The notes: generated by a model not told the origin, from the letters alone. Positions 51,438 through 63,973 are shown, counted from the stretch's first letter. The stretch: DNA of 64,000 nt from Nymphaea colorata (GCF_008831285.2 NC_045145.1:9424802-9488801), one strand, 5' to 3'. Numbers and translations are program-made.

Positions 51438-53073
51438 ACACCGTGAAATTGGTACCTAGACCTTTTAATTTCTTGGTAAAAATTATTTTAAATAAAATAC
51501 CAAAAAAAATTAATATGTTTTAAAAACTTATTAGGATATAAAATATGCTTTTTGGATCAAATTTTTGTTATGAAAAATAATAATTTGTCTACTATTAAAA
51601 TATTGATATTATGAAAGTCATTTATTTTTGTTTATTATAAAAAAATGATTTGTCAATAGATCCTTAAGATCATCTTGGATATTAAGATCATGCTGGTTAA
51701 AAAAAAAATGCTTTAAATACCAATCACTCTAAAAACACATTTTCATAAAAAAATAGTTTTACCTATCCACACCTGTCAAAATTTACAACCTTTTCATTTT
51801 TAAAAATTTATTGTTCGTTCAACTTTTAGTAGACATTCCTTTTTAATGAAAAAGGGAAGTCTAAGGCTTAGATGTTGCAAATACTATGGGTTAACAACCA
51901 CCACCCCACCCAAAGGTCATATCCTAAAGTTGACATGTGATCGAAATTTTGTCCGTTCTATTTTAAAGTAACTTCTTATAAGTTTCAGTGCATTTTCACT
52001 AACTTAAAAAAAAAAAACAACAACAACAACAAACAAGAACAATATTTTAGCTTGAAGAAGCCTAACATAGCCTGCACACACCATAAAGTTGACATGCAAT
52101 CACAATTTTGTCTGTTTTATTTAAAGGTACTTCTTTTGAATTTAAGTACATTTTCATTATCTTAAAAAATATATATATTTTAGCCTATTGATGTGGCTGG
52201 TAAAAAGTAGGGTTGCCTGCTCCATTTTTGTTTCAATTTTCATGAGTGCTACTCTCATGGGCCACAAAATAAAGGGTGTTCGGTCGAGTTAAAAGATAAC
52301 CCACTATCCATCCAATATAACCCAGTCCTTGGAGGTAGAGGGAATGAAGACCTTTAAACCTCATTTGAAGCACTGGGCTATTATTATTCTCTTGCTCAAA
52401 AAATAAAAATTTACTTTGCTAATTATATCCATAAGGCACATTTGCATTTTTCCTTTTCAGAGATCAGTGGCATTTTTTATCTTTTGATTCATAGCATTTA
52501 GCTAAATCCACAATGTCGGGGAGGCTTTCCTCATGGGAATATTTGTACCCACATTTTTACCATGTGGGCGTTTTGGTAATTCACCGGGGAATTTTTTCAT
52601 GAACCACTTTTGCCAGACTATATATAGGGAGAGGGTATTCAATTTAACCAATAGGATATTTTAATCCTTTCCAGCCAACAGTAAACATGTGAATAAAATG
52701 AGGAGGGAACCTTTCCATCTATTTGTTCTTTTAAAGTTTAATAGCATTTCTATTTCGGCCCTAGCGTTGAGGGAAACCCACAACACCCGGGGATTGAATA
52801 TGCTTTGGCCGTTGTTGGGAGAGCGAGATGGAAGGGCTAGTGGAGTTGTGCATTTGGTGAATTAGGATTTCAAACCTCCTTCACCGATGGTGGGGCTTTA
52901 TCAAGGAATCAATTATATAGACTTGAACAATGCCACATGCTCATGCTTAATGCCAAGTGCACAAAAGGATATACGCTCACCTAAAAATTGAAGCAGAAAA
53001 GCTGCCACCTCTTTCGTTTTTTACTTTCTTCACTCTTTTAGGAGTTTGAAATGCACACAATCATGATGGGGAG
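51438..53073. other. Intergenic DNA upstream of the host gene
   Basis: AT-rich, with A runs and a CAA repeat at 52017-52033. No coding or element ends recognised apart from the copia insertion at 53074. Confidence 0.6.
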
Positions 53074-53434
53074 TGTTGGAGATAAAAGAGGAAAGATAGA
53101 ATCGTTGACAGCAGGAAATCAGTCAGCAACTATTATGGAGAAGCTAAGGATAGAAGATCGTATAAGTGTAACAGAAAAATCTGTGATAAAATCAGATAAA
53201 GATCTACATCTTCCTGTAACAGATTTCCAGCCTAAATTGAGGAGAATAAAGATGGAAGATAAATCTCCTATTTTTGTAAATGGATAAATATGGTGATTAA
53301 TATATATATTCACACGATCTCTCTCAATAAATTTATTGAGAAAGAGATATGAGTGAGTCGTGGATGTAGGCTGACATTGTAGCCGAACCACGTACCTGTC
53401 CTGTTTTTTGTTCTGTTTTCCTGATACTCTTTCA
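53074..53434 (+). repeat. 5' LTR of copia copy E
   Basis: TGTTGGAGATAAAAG ... ATACTCTTTCA, immediately followed by TGGTATCAGAGCC. Short open frames inside are LTR sequence, not genes. Confidence 0.95.
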
Positions 53435-53447
53435 TGGTATCAGAGCC
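53435..53447 (+). other. Primer binding site of copia copy E
   Basis: TGGTATCAGAGCC directly after the LTR. Confidence 0.92.
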
Positions 53448-53495
53448 AGGTTCCTAAGCAAGAAGAAAGGGCTCTATTCTCTGTTACATCTTGAG

Positions 53496-54390
53496 ATGGC
53501 GTCAGTTGGTGGTAGCTCGTCTTATGCTTCTGCAAGCCTAAATCATGCATCCTCCATTCAGTGGAATGCTTTTGCTAGTTTGGTTTCTGTCAAACTAGAT
53601 CAGACGAATTTCCTGATGTGGAGATCTCAGATCAAGGCTGTTATGATAAGTCAGGACCTGATCAAATATGTGGATGGCACATGTGAAGCACCTGCAAAAA
53701 CCACAATCGGTGAAGGTAACTCTATTATTGAAAATCCAGCCTATGTTATGTGGAAAAGATCTGACCAACTTGCGTTAAGTTGGATTCTTGCTACTGTCTC
53801 AGACTTGGCTTGCTCTTGAAAAGTCATATGCATCTCATTCTCATTTACGTATTCTGCATCTAAAAAATGAACTACAAAATGTCAAAAAGGGTGAAAAGCC
53901 TATGTCTGAATATCTTGATAGTGTGAAAAATCTGAATGATATGCTATGTGCTGGAGGAGTTAAAGTTAATGACGATGACCTGGTTCAATTCACTCTCAAT
54001 GGTCTACCGTCTTCTTATGAAAGTTTTGTAACTGCCATTGCCACTATGAAGCAGTTACCACCTTTTGTTGAAATATTTGATATGCTCATAAATCAAGAAA
54101 AACGTCTTCAAATGATGGTGCCTAAACCCAACGTTGTTGAACAACATACAAATACAAGTACTGCCTTCTATACTCAAAAAGGTACAGGAAGAGGATCTTT
54201 TAACAATTTCAGAGGATTTAGAGGAGGAAACCGTGTTAATTATGGAAATCGGACTAGAGGCCGTGGCAGAGGCTTCAATCAAAATCAGGGAGATAAAAGG
54301 GAAGACGTTATTTGTCGATTTTGTGGAAGGAAGAATCACACAGCAAAAACATGTTACGATATCCCAAAGGCTTTTGCTGCGATGGCGATC
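53496..54390 (+). pseudogene. Copia copy E gag with zinc knuckle; deletion and frameshift near 53790-53820
   Basis: MASVGGSSSYASASLNHASS, FASLVSVKLDQTNFLMWRSQ, LALSWILATVSD, then a frame change where roughly 15 residues of the usual capsid are missing, then WLALEKSYASHSHLRILHLK, LDSVKNLNDMLCAGGVKVND, LNGLPSSYESFVTAIATM. A Gly/Arg-rich stretch and the intact CCHC knuckle CRFCGRKNHTAKTC (about 54309-54350) follow. Confidence 0.88.
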
Positions 54391-55545
54391 CAATCCATGA
54401 ATGATAACAGTTGGTACGCTGACAGTGGTGCGTCACACCATATTGCTGCAGGTGACACCAATCTGAATAAGACAAATGAGTATACAGGGATAGATGGAGT
54501 AGTCGTCGGAAACGGTTCGCAGCTTGCTATAGCAGGTATGGGATTCTTAAACTTACCCACCAAAGAAAAGAACTTTACTCTCAAATCTATTTTACATGTG
54601 CCACAAATGAAGAAAAACCTGATCTCAATCTCTAAGTTCACAAGAGATAATGACTGCATTTTTCAATTTGGGGCTAATCAATTTTATGTGAAGGACTGCA
54701 AGACCGGGAAGACATTGGTGATCGGGAAAGCTAAAGACGGACTCTATGAATGGCCAAGAAATGGGATCTACAATAAGGCTGGAGTTTCTTTCAATGCTTT
54801 TAGTTCTACTTTGAATAAGGCATCCAAGTGGACCTGGCATTTGCGTCTAGCACATGCTGGAACCAAAACTGTTTCTTTTATGAAATCAAAACAATATATT
54901 GGTTACAATGATAATGATATGCCATCATGTTCTACCTATTCTGTGGGAAAAATGCACCAATTACCTTTCTCTATATATGAAAATTCTGCTTCCTGCCCTC
55001 TTGAAATTGTTCATGCAGACCTTTGGGGACCTGCCCCAACGACGTCTAGAGAAGGATATGTCTACTATCTACTCATTGTGGACGACTTTAGTCGCTTTAG
55101 TTGGCTGTTTCCATTAAAGAAGAAATCAGAAGCACTCTTTTTCTTCAAAATATTCAAAAGTTGTGTGGAAAAGCAGGTAGGCAAAGAAATTAAAATTTTT
55201 CATAGTGATGGAGGCAAAGAATTTTTGAATCATGACTTTGATACTTTTCTCCATGAACATGGAATTAAGAGATGGATCTCTTGTCCATATACTCATCAGC
55301 AAAATGGGATCGTTGAACGGAAGCATTGACATGTAACGGAAAGTGCCTTGTGCATGCTTATTCATGCATCTTTAGGCGCTCGGTTTTGGGTAGATGCTTT
55401 CAGACATGCTGTTTACATAATCAATAGACTTCCTAGTGCTAATACAACATATAAGACTCCTTTTGAGTTGCTTCTCCAGCAAAAACCATCTCTGAAATTT
55501 ATCAAAATTTTTGGCAGTACATGTTACCCATATTTGGTTCCTTAG
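54391..55545 (+). pseudogene. Copia copy E protease and integrase, with stop codons
   Basis: Protease WYADSGASHHIAAGDTN (54412); pre-integrase WTWHLRLAHAGTKTVSFMKS; integrase HADLWGPAPTTSREGYVYYL, LIVDDFSRFSWLFPLKKKSE, IFHSDGGKEFLNHDFDTFLH, YTHQQNGIVERKH. The D, D, E catalytic set is present. TGA at 55327-55329 stops the frame just after ERKH; a second stop (TAG) is at 55543-55545. The Cys usually preceding SVGK in the zinc region is replaced by a CSTYSVGK arrangement. Confidence 0.88.
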
Positions 55546-57595
55546 AATCACAATAAATTTGAACCCAAATCACGCGCCTGTGTTTATCTTGGAGTTGGGA
55601 CTAACTATAAAGGCATTTTATGCTATGATCCTCTAACTAAAAGGCTTTACATTTCCAGGCATGTTCAGTTTGATGAAACCTCCTTCCTCTTTGCTCAAAG
55701 TTCTCAACCCGTTACTAGTGATCAAGTCAGGGCATGGTTGACTAAGGAACAAGATGGTGCCTTTCCAAGTTGCTCACCAACTCTAGAAAGTCAGAGGGAG
55801 AAATCAGCTAATGGTGGCGCTACTAATAATGAAAGCAGATTCATCATTCTACCACCAGCTCCTACGACTGTACCAAATGAACAGTAGGGCCTACCAGCTC
55901 CTACTGAACAGCAAGGCATACCGGCTCCTGCTAAACAGCAGGGTACACCAGCTCCTACTGCTGTTACACGATCTCATCCTATGATCACTCGATCACAAGA
56001 TGGAACCCGACGTCCCAAGGTCTATTTCTCGTCTCCTCATGCTTTGAGTACTTCTACAGTATGTCTTCTTACTCATGATGAACAAGAACCTACAGATTTA
56101 GTTCATGCTCTTACTCACCCAAAATGGTGCAACGCCATGAAAGAAGAACTTGCAGCTAATGAGACTTGGGAACTTATTCCTCCACATCAAACCCAAAATG
56201 TTGTCGGGTGTCGATGGGTTTTTAAAATTAAAAGACATGCTGACGGCACTATTGCTAGGCATAAAGCTCGTTTGGTAGCTAAGGGGTATAGTCAACAAGA
56301 AGGAGTTGACTACTTTGAAACCTATAGTCCTGTAATCAAACCAGCATCCATTAGAATGATTTTATCAGTTGCCATCAGCAAAGGATGGGTCATACATCAG
56401 TTAGATGTAAATAATGCTTTTCTCCATGGACATCTTCATGAAAAAGTCTTTATCCACCAACCGCCAGGGTTTGAAGATCAAAGGTATCCTAACCATATAT
56501 GTAAACTGAAAAGAGCCTTGTATGGTCTAAAACAAGCTCCAAAAGCTTGGTTTGAATGCTTGAAACACTACCTTGAACAACAAGATTTCATTGAGTCCAA
56601 GGGAGATACATCGCTATTTTTCAAGGTGAAAAATGATGACCAAATTTTCGTGCTTATATATGTAGATGACATAGTGGTAACAGGAAGCTCGGAAAAGGCA
56701 GTCCAGTTCCTCGTTAATGACTTTGGAAAGAGGTTCTCTATCAAGGATCTGGGTCACTTGAACTACTTTCTCGGAATTGAGGTAGAAAGGTTTGACAATG
56801 GTCTCTTCCTAAGTCAGAAGAAATACATATATGATCTCTTGAATAAAACCAAGATGCAGGACTGTAAACCACTGGATACACCAGCAGCCCTCAATAAAAA
56901 ATTATCAAAGGACGATGGTAAAGCCCTTGACGACGCCACAAAATACAGACAAATAGTGGGAGCCTTACAATATCTCAACTTTACCAGACCTGACATTGCA
57001 TATTCAGTCAACAAGGCATGCCAGTTTATGCAAAGACCCACAGATCGATATATGGCCTATGCTAAACGAATCCTAAGGTATTTAAAGGGTACTCTTACCA
57101 TGGGTCTCCAAATTAAGAGTTCTTGCAGCTTTGACTTGCAGGTTTACACAGACGCAGATTGGGCCGGAAACCCAGACGATAGACGGTCCACGGGAGGTTA
57201 TCTGGTTTATGTTGGATCAAACCTGGTCTCATGGAGAACTAACAAACAACAAACCGTAGCACGATCCAGCACAGAAGCTGAGTACAAAGCAGTGGCAGAT
57301 GGAGTCTCTGAATGTTTATGGATTCAACACATGGTAGAAGAACTCGGTATTAAGACAACAAGATGCCTCGTCCTTTGGTGTGACAACATGGGTGCAACAT
57401 ACTTGGCTGCAAATCCAAAGTTCCATGCAAGAACCAAGCACATTGAGTACGAGAGAAAGTGGCAAGCAACAAAATAGAAGTGAAATTTGTATCTTCAAAA
57501 TTCCAAGTTGCTGACATATTGACCAAGCCGTTAGCACGAAGCAGGTTTGATGAATTGAGAACCAATCTTAATCTTGGAGAGATAAGATTGAGAGG
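55546..57595 (+). pseudogene. Copia copy E integrase tail, linker, reverse transcriptase and RNase H
   Basis: 55546-55980 carries FEPKSRACVYLGVGTNYKGI and a linker with a repeated PAPT motif and an in-frame TAG near 55887. From 55981: ITRSQDGTRRPKVYFSSPHA, VGCRWVFKIKRHADGTIARH, LVAKGYSQQEGVDYFETYSP, LDVNNAFLHG, LYGLKQAPKAWFECLKHYLE, YVDD near 56661-56672, YTDADWAGNPDDRRSTGGYL, ARSSTEAEYKAVADGVSECL, CDNMGATYLAANPKFHARTK. A frameshift near 57465 passes to VASNKIEVKFVSSKFQVADI then LTKPLARSRFDEL. Confidence 0.9.
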
Positions 57596-57598
57596 GAG

Positions 57599-57959
57599 TG
57601 TTGGAGATAAAAGAGGAAAGATAGAATCGTTGACAGCAGGAAATCACTCAGCAACTATTATGGAGAAGCTAAGGATAGAAGATCGTATAAGTGCAACAGA
57701 AAAATCTGTGATAAAATCAGATAAAGATCTACATCTTCCTGTAACAGATTTCCAGCCTAAATTGAGGAGATTAAAGATAGAAGATAAATTTCCTATTTTT
57801 GTAAATGGATAAATATGGTGATTAATGTATATATTCACACGATCTCTCTCAATAAATTTATTGAGAAAGAGATCTGAGTGAGTCGTGGATGTAGGCTGAC
57901 ATTGTAGCCGAACCACATACCTGTCCTGTTTTTTGTTCTGTTTTCCTGATACTCTTTCA
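57599..57959 (+). repeat. 3' LTR of copia copy E
   Basis: Same termini, preceded by the purine tract GAGAGGGAG and followed by gggag. Confidence 0.95.
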
Positions 57960-57964
57960 GGGAG

Positions 57965-59597
57965 TTCCAGACTTCTTGCTACGTCTACGTGTTTAATTGC
58001 CCTTTGTACGGTGAGATTACTCCTTGTTTCGGGTACTGATTAATGGTGGCTTTGTGGTGTTGTCATCTTAAGATTATTTTTAAAATGTTTGTTTTCAAAT
58101 TCATGAAATTTATGCATTAAATTCATTCGTTTATTTATGTTTTATTAGTTTAAAACCCATGTATATGTTGATTTGAGTTTCAATAAACTTCCGTTCGAAT
58201 CAGTGTAGTTGGAGTTAAATTAATAGATTTGGCACGTCTACAGTCATTTGTGTGAATTTCAAGAGGGCAGGGGCAAAATGAACCGACTTGGTGTTTATTT
58301 TGGTATAGGGCCAAACTTTAAAGGAGGTTCAAGCCGAACCCAACAGAGAAAGCATGTTGAAATCCCAATAGAGATCCCTCTCCAATTGATGCCACATTCT
58401 TTTGGAATTAGATCATAGTACACATACCAGATCCAAGACAAACTGGAATTATATCTAGTATCCGAAAGTTAGCAATCGATCCCGGTTCTCACCTACATGG
58501 GTGTGGGCCCCAAGAAAACTAAATTCCGGCTAAATTTGATCCACAGTTCTTTGTTGGATGTGGATTGATTATTGGATCTAGGTAGACATTTATCCAACAT
58601 GCATAGTCCAGATCGGATCCTTAACCAAATGGTTTAGTATTGTAGGTCAACTAGGTTTTGATGTCGCATCACCCAAAATTGATCCACTAAATTTATTGGA
58701 TCCATTTGGAGTGAGGTCTAATCCGAAAAACCAAGCTAGAAAACACCGTCTCAAATAATTCAAACCTGTCTATCTCGTTACCTAGTAACTTATGAATCAA
58801 AGATCCATATATAGAAAACTCGAAAAAAAATCCATTTTTCTTATTTGGATCTGCTTGGTTCATCATGATATAGATCTCATCCGAATCCAGGTCCAGATTT
58901 TCTACACCTCAATTAAAATGCCTTGAGCTGGTTCCAAACCTTTATGAACCGTCTGAAGACAATAACTGGCTTTTGAATGGAGCAATCCAATTTTGATAAA
59001 CCAAGAAAAAATCTAAAACACAACAAACCGGTTTCACCATGTTGGTTCTACGTTAATGATATACAGGGGTGGATCTCGGACGGCTGCGCAAACCCTTAGT
59101 TTTTCTAATAATTAAATTTTGCAACCTATTCAAAAAAAAAAAAAAAAAATTGGCTCCCATATAATTTTTACAAATTGTTTGTGACCCTCCTAAAATAAAT
59201 CCTGGCTCCATCACAGATGATATGGATTGTAGAGAATGTTAGTTTTAAAACTTCCTGACCCAGACTCAAATTGTCCATGCCCAGTCTTTATGAACCAAAT
59301 ATGGATAGCAAGAATCAGATCCTTAATGGATCCATATCCAAATATCAAGGCCTATCCACAACAATCTAGATGAGTTGGACCTAGAGCCAAAATCCAAATA
59401 CTCAAATCCAGAATGCTAGATCGGATCACTATTGAAAGTGGATCTAAGTCACTAGCCAATTTGAATTTCGACGAAATCCTCCATATTTGGACATGAAAAA
59501 TCGAACTTAGGTTTGGACCGGATCCTGAATTTCTCGATCCATAATTGACTGAATAGGTGGGATGTAGATCCAATAAACAGAATAGGCGGGATGTTGC
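57965..59597. other. Intergenic DNA
   Basis: No gene or clear element recognised. Several patches share short words such as AATCCAAATACTC and GGATCC-type strings that suggest old repeat DNA; a 17-base A run lies near 59133. Confidence 0.5.
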
Positions 59598-59895
59598 TTG
59601 GAGTGCCTGATACTGCAAATCCAGCATTTAAGATCACCACCTAACCCTTGAATGGGTTTCAACTACTTGACATGAGCCAAATCTGCTAAGCTCTTTCTAC
59701 GCGGCAAATCAAAACTTAGTCATATAATAGGAAGCAAGCTTAAACCCTCTGAATGGAGACCCCAAATTAGAAGAATGGGAATCCAATGATCATACCATTG
59801 TCTTGGTTGCTAAACTCTACGGAAAAGAAGATTGCTCGCAGCTTGTACTTTCTAGACAGTTTAAAGGAACCATGGAATGCTGCCAGGGAGCTCTA
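59598..59895. repeat. Direct repeat, left copy (about 0.3 kb)
   Basis: TTGGAGTGCCTGATACTGCA through AAAAGAAGATTGCTCGCAGC matches 63687-63960 with scattered differences and small gaps. Not an obvious LTR: no TG...CA ends or primer site found next to it. Confidence 0.75.
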
Positions 59896-60360
59896 TACTC
59901 TATAGTCAGCATGCTCGCTGAGGTCCGAATACGAGCAACTTCGCGGCCAGATTCCTATGATCGCTGAACTTCCTAAACTTAGTTATATATGCTGTATCAT
60001 TATGAGTGAGGAATGCAGGAAGCAGGTTATGAATCTGATCAAAACTGATGGGGAAATTGATTCTCAAGCTGCACTTGTAATCAAAACAAAAATCAGCCAG
60101 GGATCATCGCCGGAAGTCAACCAGAGGAGGAAACTTTAAAAAAGAAAATCATACCAGAGATTAGTGCTGGAAGTTGAACAAAGAACCTAATAATGGTGGA
60201 AAAATAAGGCTGATCAGGCATACCATGAAGACTACGAGATGTTGGTTACTATGAAAATGTTTGGCCAAACTCTACAGGACTTCACAAAGCAGCAAAGTGC
60301 CGCAACTTTGGCCACTATTGCTCACAAAACCATAGGGCTCATATAGGGCTGCACATCAGC
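59896..60360 (+). pseudogene. Possible gag-like remnant
   Basis: Plus-strand wording SEYEQLRGQIPMIAELPKLS then YICCIIMSEECRKQVMNLIK (about 59920-60050) is reminiscent of retrotransposon gag C-terminal regions (RGQI...ELP...EE.RK.VM). Stops follow. Family not certain. Confidence 0.35.
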
Positions 60361-60693
60361 ACGAGCTCTAGTTTGAGCTCCGCTCGACTCGACTACACAA
60401 CATCAAGCTCCAGCTCTACTCATTTAACTCGTCTAATTGACGATGAGTCTGATTTGCAACAAAAGCTCTCGGAGTCTCGGTTTAAGTGAACCTGTCATGG
60501 AGCATGTCACCATATGGTGAGAATGAGTCGCACCTCTTACGAGGAGAGGAGTTCTTCATTAATGGAGGCAAATGACTAGATGACGCTGAGTGCTGCATGT
60601 CTCCGTCCATATTAGTTGAAGACGACGGCTGCTTTATATCAAAAGCTCATGCTAGGGGAGTTTATAGCTGCTGGCGTTTCATGCTCATGAATT

Positions 60694-61060
60694 TCATAAC
60701 ATTAATATTATGAGAGCAGGTGTCATGATGCCTCTAGAAGTCTCACGCTGATCTGAAGAAGAGACGTAAGCATGGGGTGGCTTTCCACTAGAAATATCAG
60801 GATGAAGTGGTTCTGCATTTGTTCCAGAATCTTCTGACTGCATTGGATTAATAAACACCCACTGATTTATGACAGCATTTTGGCAAAGAGTGTCAGCTGA
60901 AATAGATGGTCTCTTTTCATGCTCATTGAACAGCACGTGATGAGAAATTATGACCCGATTAGACTTAGGTTATAGGCAAATCTAAACTTTGTCACGGCTT
61001 CCGTATCCAACAAAGATGCATGGATCTGTTTTGGATTGAAATTTATGATCATTCGACATA
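60694..61060 (-). pseudogene. Integrase C-terminal region of copia copy G
   Basis: FQSKTDPCIFVGYGSRDKV, stop, KSNRVIISHHVLFNEHEKRP matches the copia segment CVFVGY...GYRC...R.....DV.F.E. Two stops are visible. Confidence 0.65.
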
Positions 61061-61190
61061 GTCAATATGAAAAAGCAATTCAAATGGTGATTTTTTATTG
61101 AGCTTAAGTGTTGGTAACCAATTTAATGATATACACAGTTATTCTAACTGACACAGACACGGCAAAATGGGCCACGTACAGGTGTTGATA

Positions 61191-61505
61191 CTATGACACC
61201 TAGATACCGACACTTGGACACGGCAGGATACGTTTTGGATCGGGTCTGAGTCAAACCCGATCTGAACCACTTTACTAACCCCACATTCTTTGTTTTGTTT
61301 GAGACTTTTTTTTTTATGACTTATGAGATTGGTGAAGAACAATGTTTTGTTTGAGAATCTGAGACTTTCATTCTTATGACTTATGAGATTGTTAATGTTT
61401 TTATTTTATTTTATTATTCTTTTTAATTTTTTAAAATATAAAATTCACCGTGTCCGCGTATCCGCATACCCGTACACTTATCGTACCCATATTCATGTAA
61501 CATAG
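61191..61505. mobile_element. hAT-like family I element, short copy
   Basis: CTATGACACCTAGATACCG at the left and CATATTCATGTAACATAG at the right, with TACCGACAC, GGACACGG, CCGCATACCCGTAC motifs. It splits the integrase region of copia copy G. No clear 8-base duplication, so boundaries are approximate. Confidence 0.55.
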
Positions 61506-61826
61506 TTAATCATACTTAGACCGGTCTCTACATACATGTCTATTTTTCTGCTTGACAATCCCATTTTGTTAAGAAGTGTAGAGGCATGAAAACTGATGAA
61601 CTATTCCTTGCAACTACAAATCTTTTACAAATCCCTCAAAATTCTCCAGCATTATCGGATTGAACAGTTTTAGTAGAGAATCCCAACTGCTTTTCAACTA
61701 CAACTTAAAAAACTTTAAAACATTCATAGACCTGAGACTTTTTTTGAGAGGAAAAATCTAGGAGAACCGTAAGTGATTATCCACAATCAACAAGAAAAAA
61801 TTATATCCATTTGGCGCGGGCCCCAA

Positions 61827-62400
61827 TCATCCATATGAATTAATTCTAAGGGAGGGTTTCGAGGCATGAAAACTTGAAGAAGGAAATGACAATTTATGAG
61901 ATTTTACAATCAAACACTGTTCACAAAGTTTCTTGGGAATAGAAAAATTTATTGAAATGTAATTAAGAGACATAAGCAAAGCTACAATTTTCCTATTTGC
62001 ATGACGAAGCCGACATTGCCATTCCTCGTACGATCCATTCATGCCTCTTGATTGAACAAAGTAAGCCTTTTTGACATCTCCTTTGATTGTGGGTCTCACT
62101 AGCATAGGGTAGAGTCCACAAATCTAGTTTTCAGACCTCGCAGAAGCTCCAGGCTTGTCTTGAGATCCTTTATCACAAAACCAAATGGAGTAAATTCAAT
62201 TGTACATCGATTGTCAGAAGTTAAACGCCTCACATAAATAAGATTATTTACTACATAGGGGACATATAAATTAATTTTTCAACATAAATAAGGATACTTG
62301 AATCTTAATATGCACGTCTCCTACATGAGATATAAGAAGAAACTTACCATTTCCAACCATCACTGAATCTGAACCAGAATAACTTGCTTGTTTTCCATCA
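61827..62400 (-). pseudogene. Protease remnant and pre-integrase of copia copy G
   Basis: YSGSDSVMVGNGKFLLISHV near 62390-62330 resembles the segment after the protease motif, then MLVRPTIKGDVKKAYFVQSR, EEWQCRLRHANRKIVALLMS and CEQCLIVKSHKLSFPSSS. Confidence 0.7.
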
Positions 62401-62476
62401 CGTCATCGTTGTTGACTATATTGTTGGTAGCTTTGATGTCGTGGTACCAATATTCATCCCCGGATTGCTGCATGGT

Positions 62477-63064
62477 CTATACGGAGAAGGAACGAGGAAT
62501 ATGCCAATAAGTTTTAACCATGTGGCCCTTGCAGCCACAGTATTGACAAATGTCACTTGCTTTAGATTGCTGATTTTCAGAATTTAAAGATTCACTGGAT
62601 GTTTGATGAGCATCATTATTTTGCAAATCTTCCACCACGACCACCTCTACTGCGGTAGAAACCACTTCTCCCTCTTCCGCATCCACGACTACAGACAATA
62701 TTAATGACCACTACAGAATTTTGTTTGTCCGCCTGATCAAGCGAGTCAGGCTTCAAATCTGCAATCGCTTCTCTTGGTTGAGAAGCACCTCATATAACTC
62801 AACAAATGGGAGATCCTTTGATGAAGACGTCATCAAGGAGGTAACAAGGCTTTCATAATCTGACGGAAGGGCATTCAACACAATTTGAACTAAGTCATTG
62901 GGAATTTGACATTCGGCAGAAGCAAGGGAATCAATAAGCAACTTTATTTTGTTTAACTGTTCCACCATACTCGCGTACCCTTTCTTCATGAAGATAAACT
63001 CTTTCTTCATAATAATGACATGGAGTGGTGAGTGAGAACCATATGTTTTCTTGAAAGTGAACAA
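62477..63064 (-). pseudogene. gag capsid and zinc knuckle of copia copy G
   Basis: FKKTYGSHSPLHVIIMKKEF, LNKIKLLIDSLASAECQIPN, DLVQIVLNALPSDYESLVTS, FVELYEVLLNQEKRLQI, then after a frame break CQYCGCKGHMVKTYWHIPRS, a CCHC knuckle whose last Cys is Tyr. Confidence 0.78.
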
Positions 63065-63686
63065 GCCTCTCGAGCAGCAGGCAATCAGATGATTTGACCG
63101 AAAACAGCTTCCGAAACGATGACTTTTGTCCAGCTCAATGCTAGCTTGTCTGATTTTCTCAATGCTAAATATTTAGTATTTGTTTCTGCTTTTCCATTTG
63201 ACAAAATAATCTAGGTTGGTTCCACTGATGAACCATCAACAAACTCCAAAAAATCCTGAGATCATAATGAACTCGTGTTGACTTCTCCACAACATGTAAT
63301 TGTCCCGATTCAGCTTGACCGAGACTAAACTCCCAATAGCATTCCATTGGGTAGCTGAAGAAGACAACATTATGCTGCTGAGAACATACTTTAATACCAT
63401 AAAAAGTAATGGCACACAATGGAATGGAAGAGTCTCTTGCGTGGTTACCTTGCAAGTGTCTAATCAAATTATATAGATTACATTCGGTGGGAGTTACAAT
63501 GGTATTAACTGCAAGTCTCGACAACAAAGAGACAAAATTACAAGAAGATATTACAGTGTTTCAAGAGATTCAAAATTCAAAATATATTGCTAAAGATAGC
63601 ACTAACTCTTTCTGAACAAAAACTGTTCCCAATGTTTCTCCTTAATATCAGGAATCTCAACAGATTTTAAAAGAGAAACCTACTTA

Positions 63687-63960
63687 CAATTATTTGGAGT
63701 GCGGGATACTACAAATCCAGCACTTAAGATCACCATCCAACTCTTGAATGGATTCTACTACTTGACGTGAGCCAAATCTGCTAACCTCTTTCAAAAGTTA
63801 GTCATGTCTTAGGATGCAAGCTTAAACCCTTTGAATGAGATCCTAAATTAGAAGAATGAGAATTCAATGATCACCATTGTCTTGGCTGCGAAACTCTATG
63901 GAAAAGAAGATTGCTGGCAGGTTGTACTTTGTAGACACTTTAAAGGAAGTCTGACAGGGA
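63687..63960. repeat. Direct repeat, right copy (about 0.3 kb)
   Basis: TTGGAGTGCGGGATACTACA through AAAAGAAGATTGCTGGCAGG, in the same orientation as 59598-59895, 4.1 kb away, bracketing a decayed copia element. Confidence 0.75.
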
Positions 63961-63973
63961 GTGTTATGGTTGT

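Larger units (their letters stand above)
53074..57959 (+). mobile_element. Nearly complete Ty1-copia element, copy E (two 361-base LTRs, TSD gggag)
   Basis: LTRs of equal length (361) with about eight differences, primer site, gag with zinc knuckle, protease, integrase, RT, RNase H. Target duplication gggag at 53069-53073 and 57960-57964. A different lineage from the other copies (LTR sequence, CRFCGRKNHTAKTC knuckle, IHQPPGFED). Broken by a gag deletion, three in-frame stops and a late frameshift. The youngest-looking copy in the window. Confidence 0.95.
60694..63530 (-). mobile_element. Decayed Ty1-copia element, copy G (gag to integrase tail)
   Basis: In minus orientation: N-terminal gag region (63527-63165), capsid (63064-62753), zinc knuckle (62698-62477), protease remnant (about 62400-62110), pre-integrase (62105-61827), integrase tail (about 61640-61540) and integrase C-terminal region (61060-60694). 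RT and RNase H are not found. A family I-like element sits at 61191-61505. Confidence 0.75.

Noticed and set aside
57599-57830. Open frames repeated at 53051 and 57600
   Set aside because: They are the two LTRs of copia copy E read through; the repeat explains the identical protein.
59352-59640. Overlapping minus-strand frames of 91 and 62 codons
   Set aside because: No recognisable domain; partly overlaps the 0.3-kb direct repeat.
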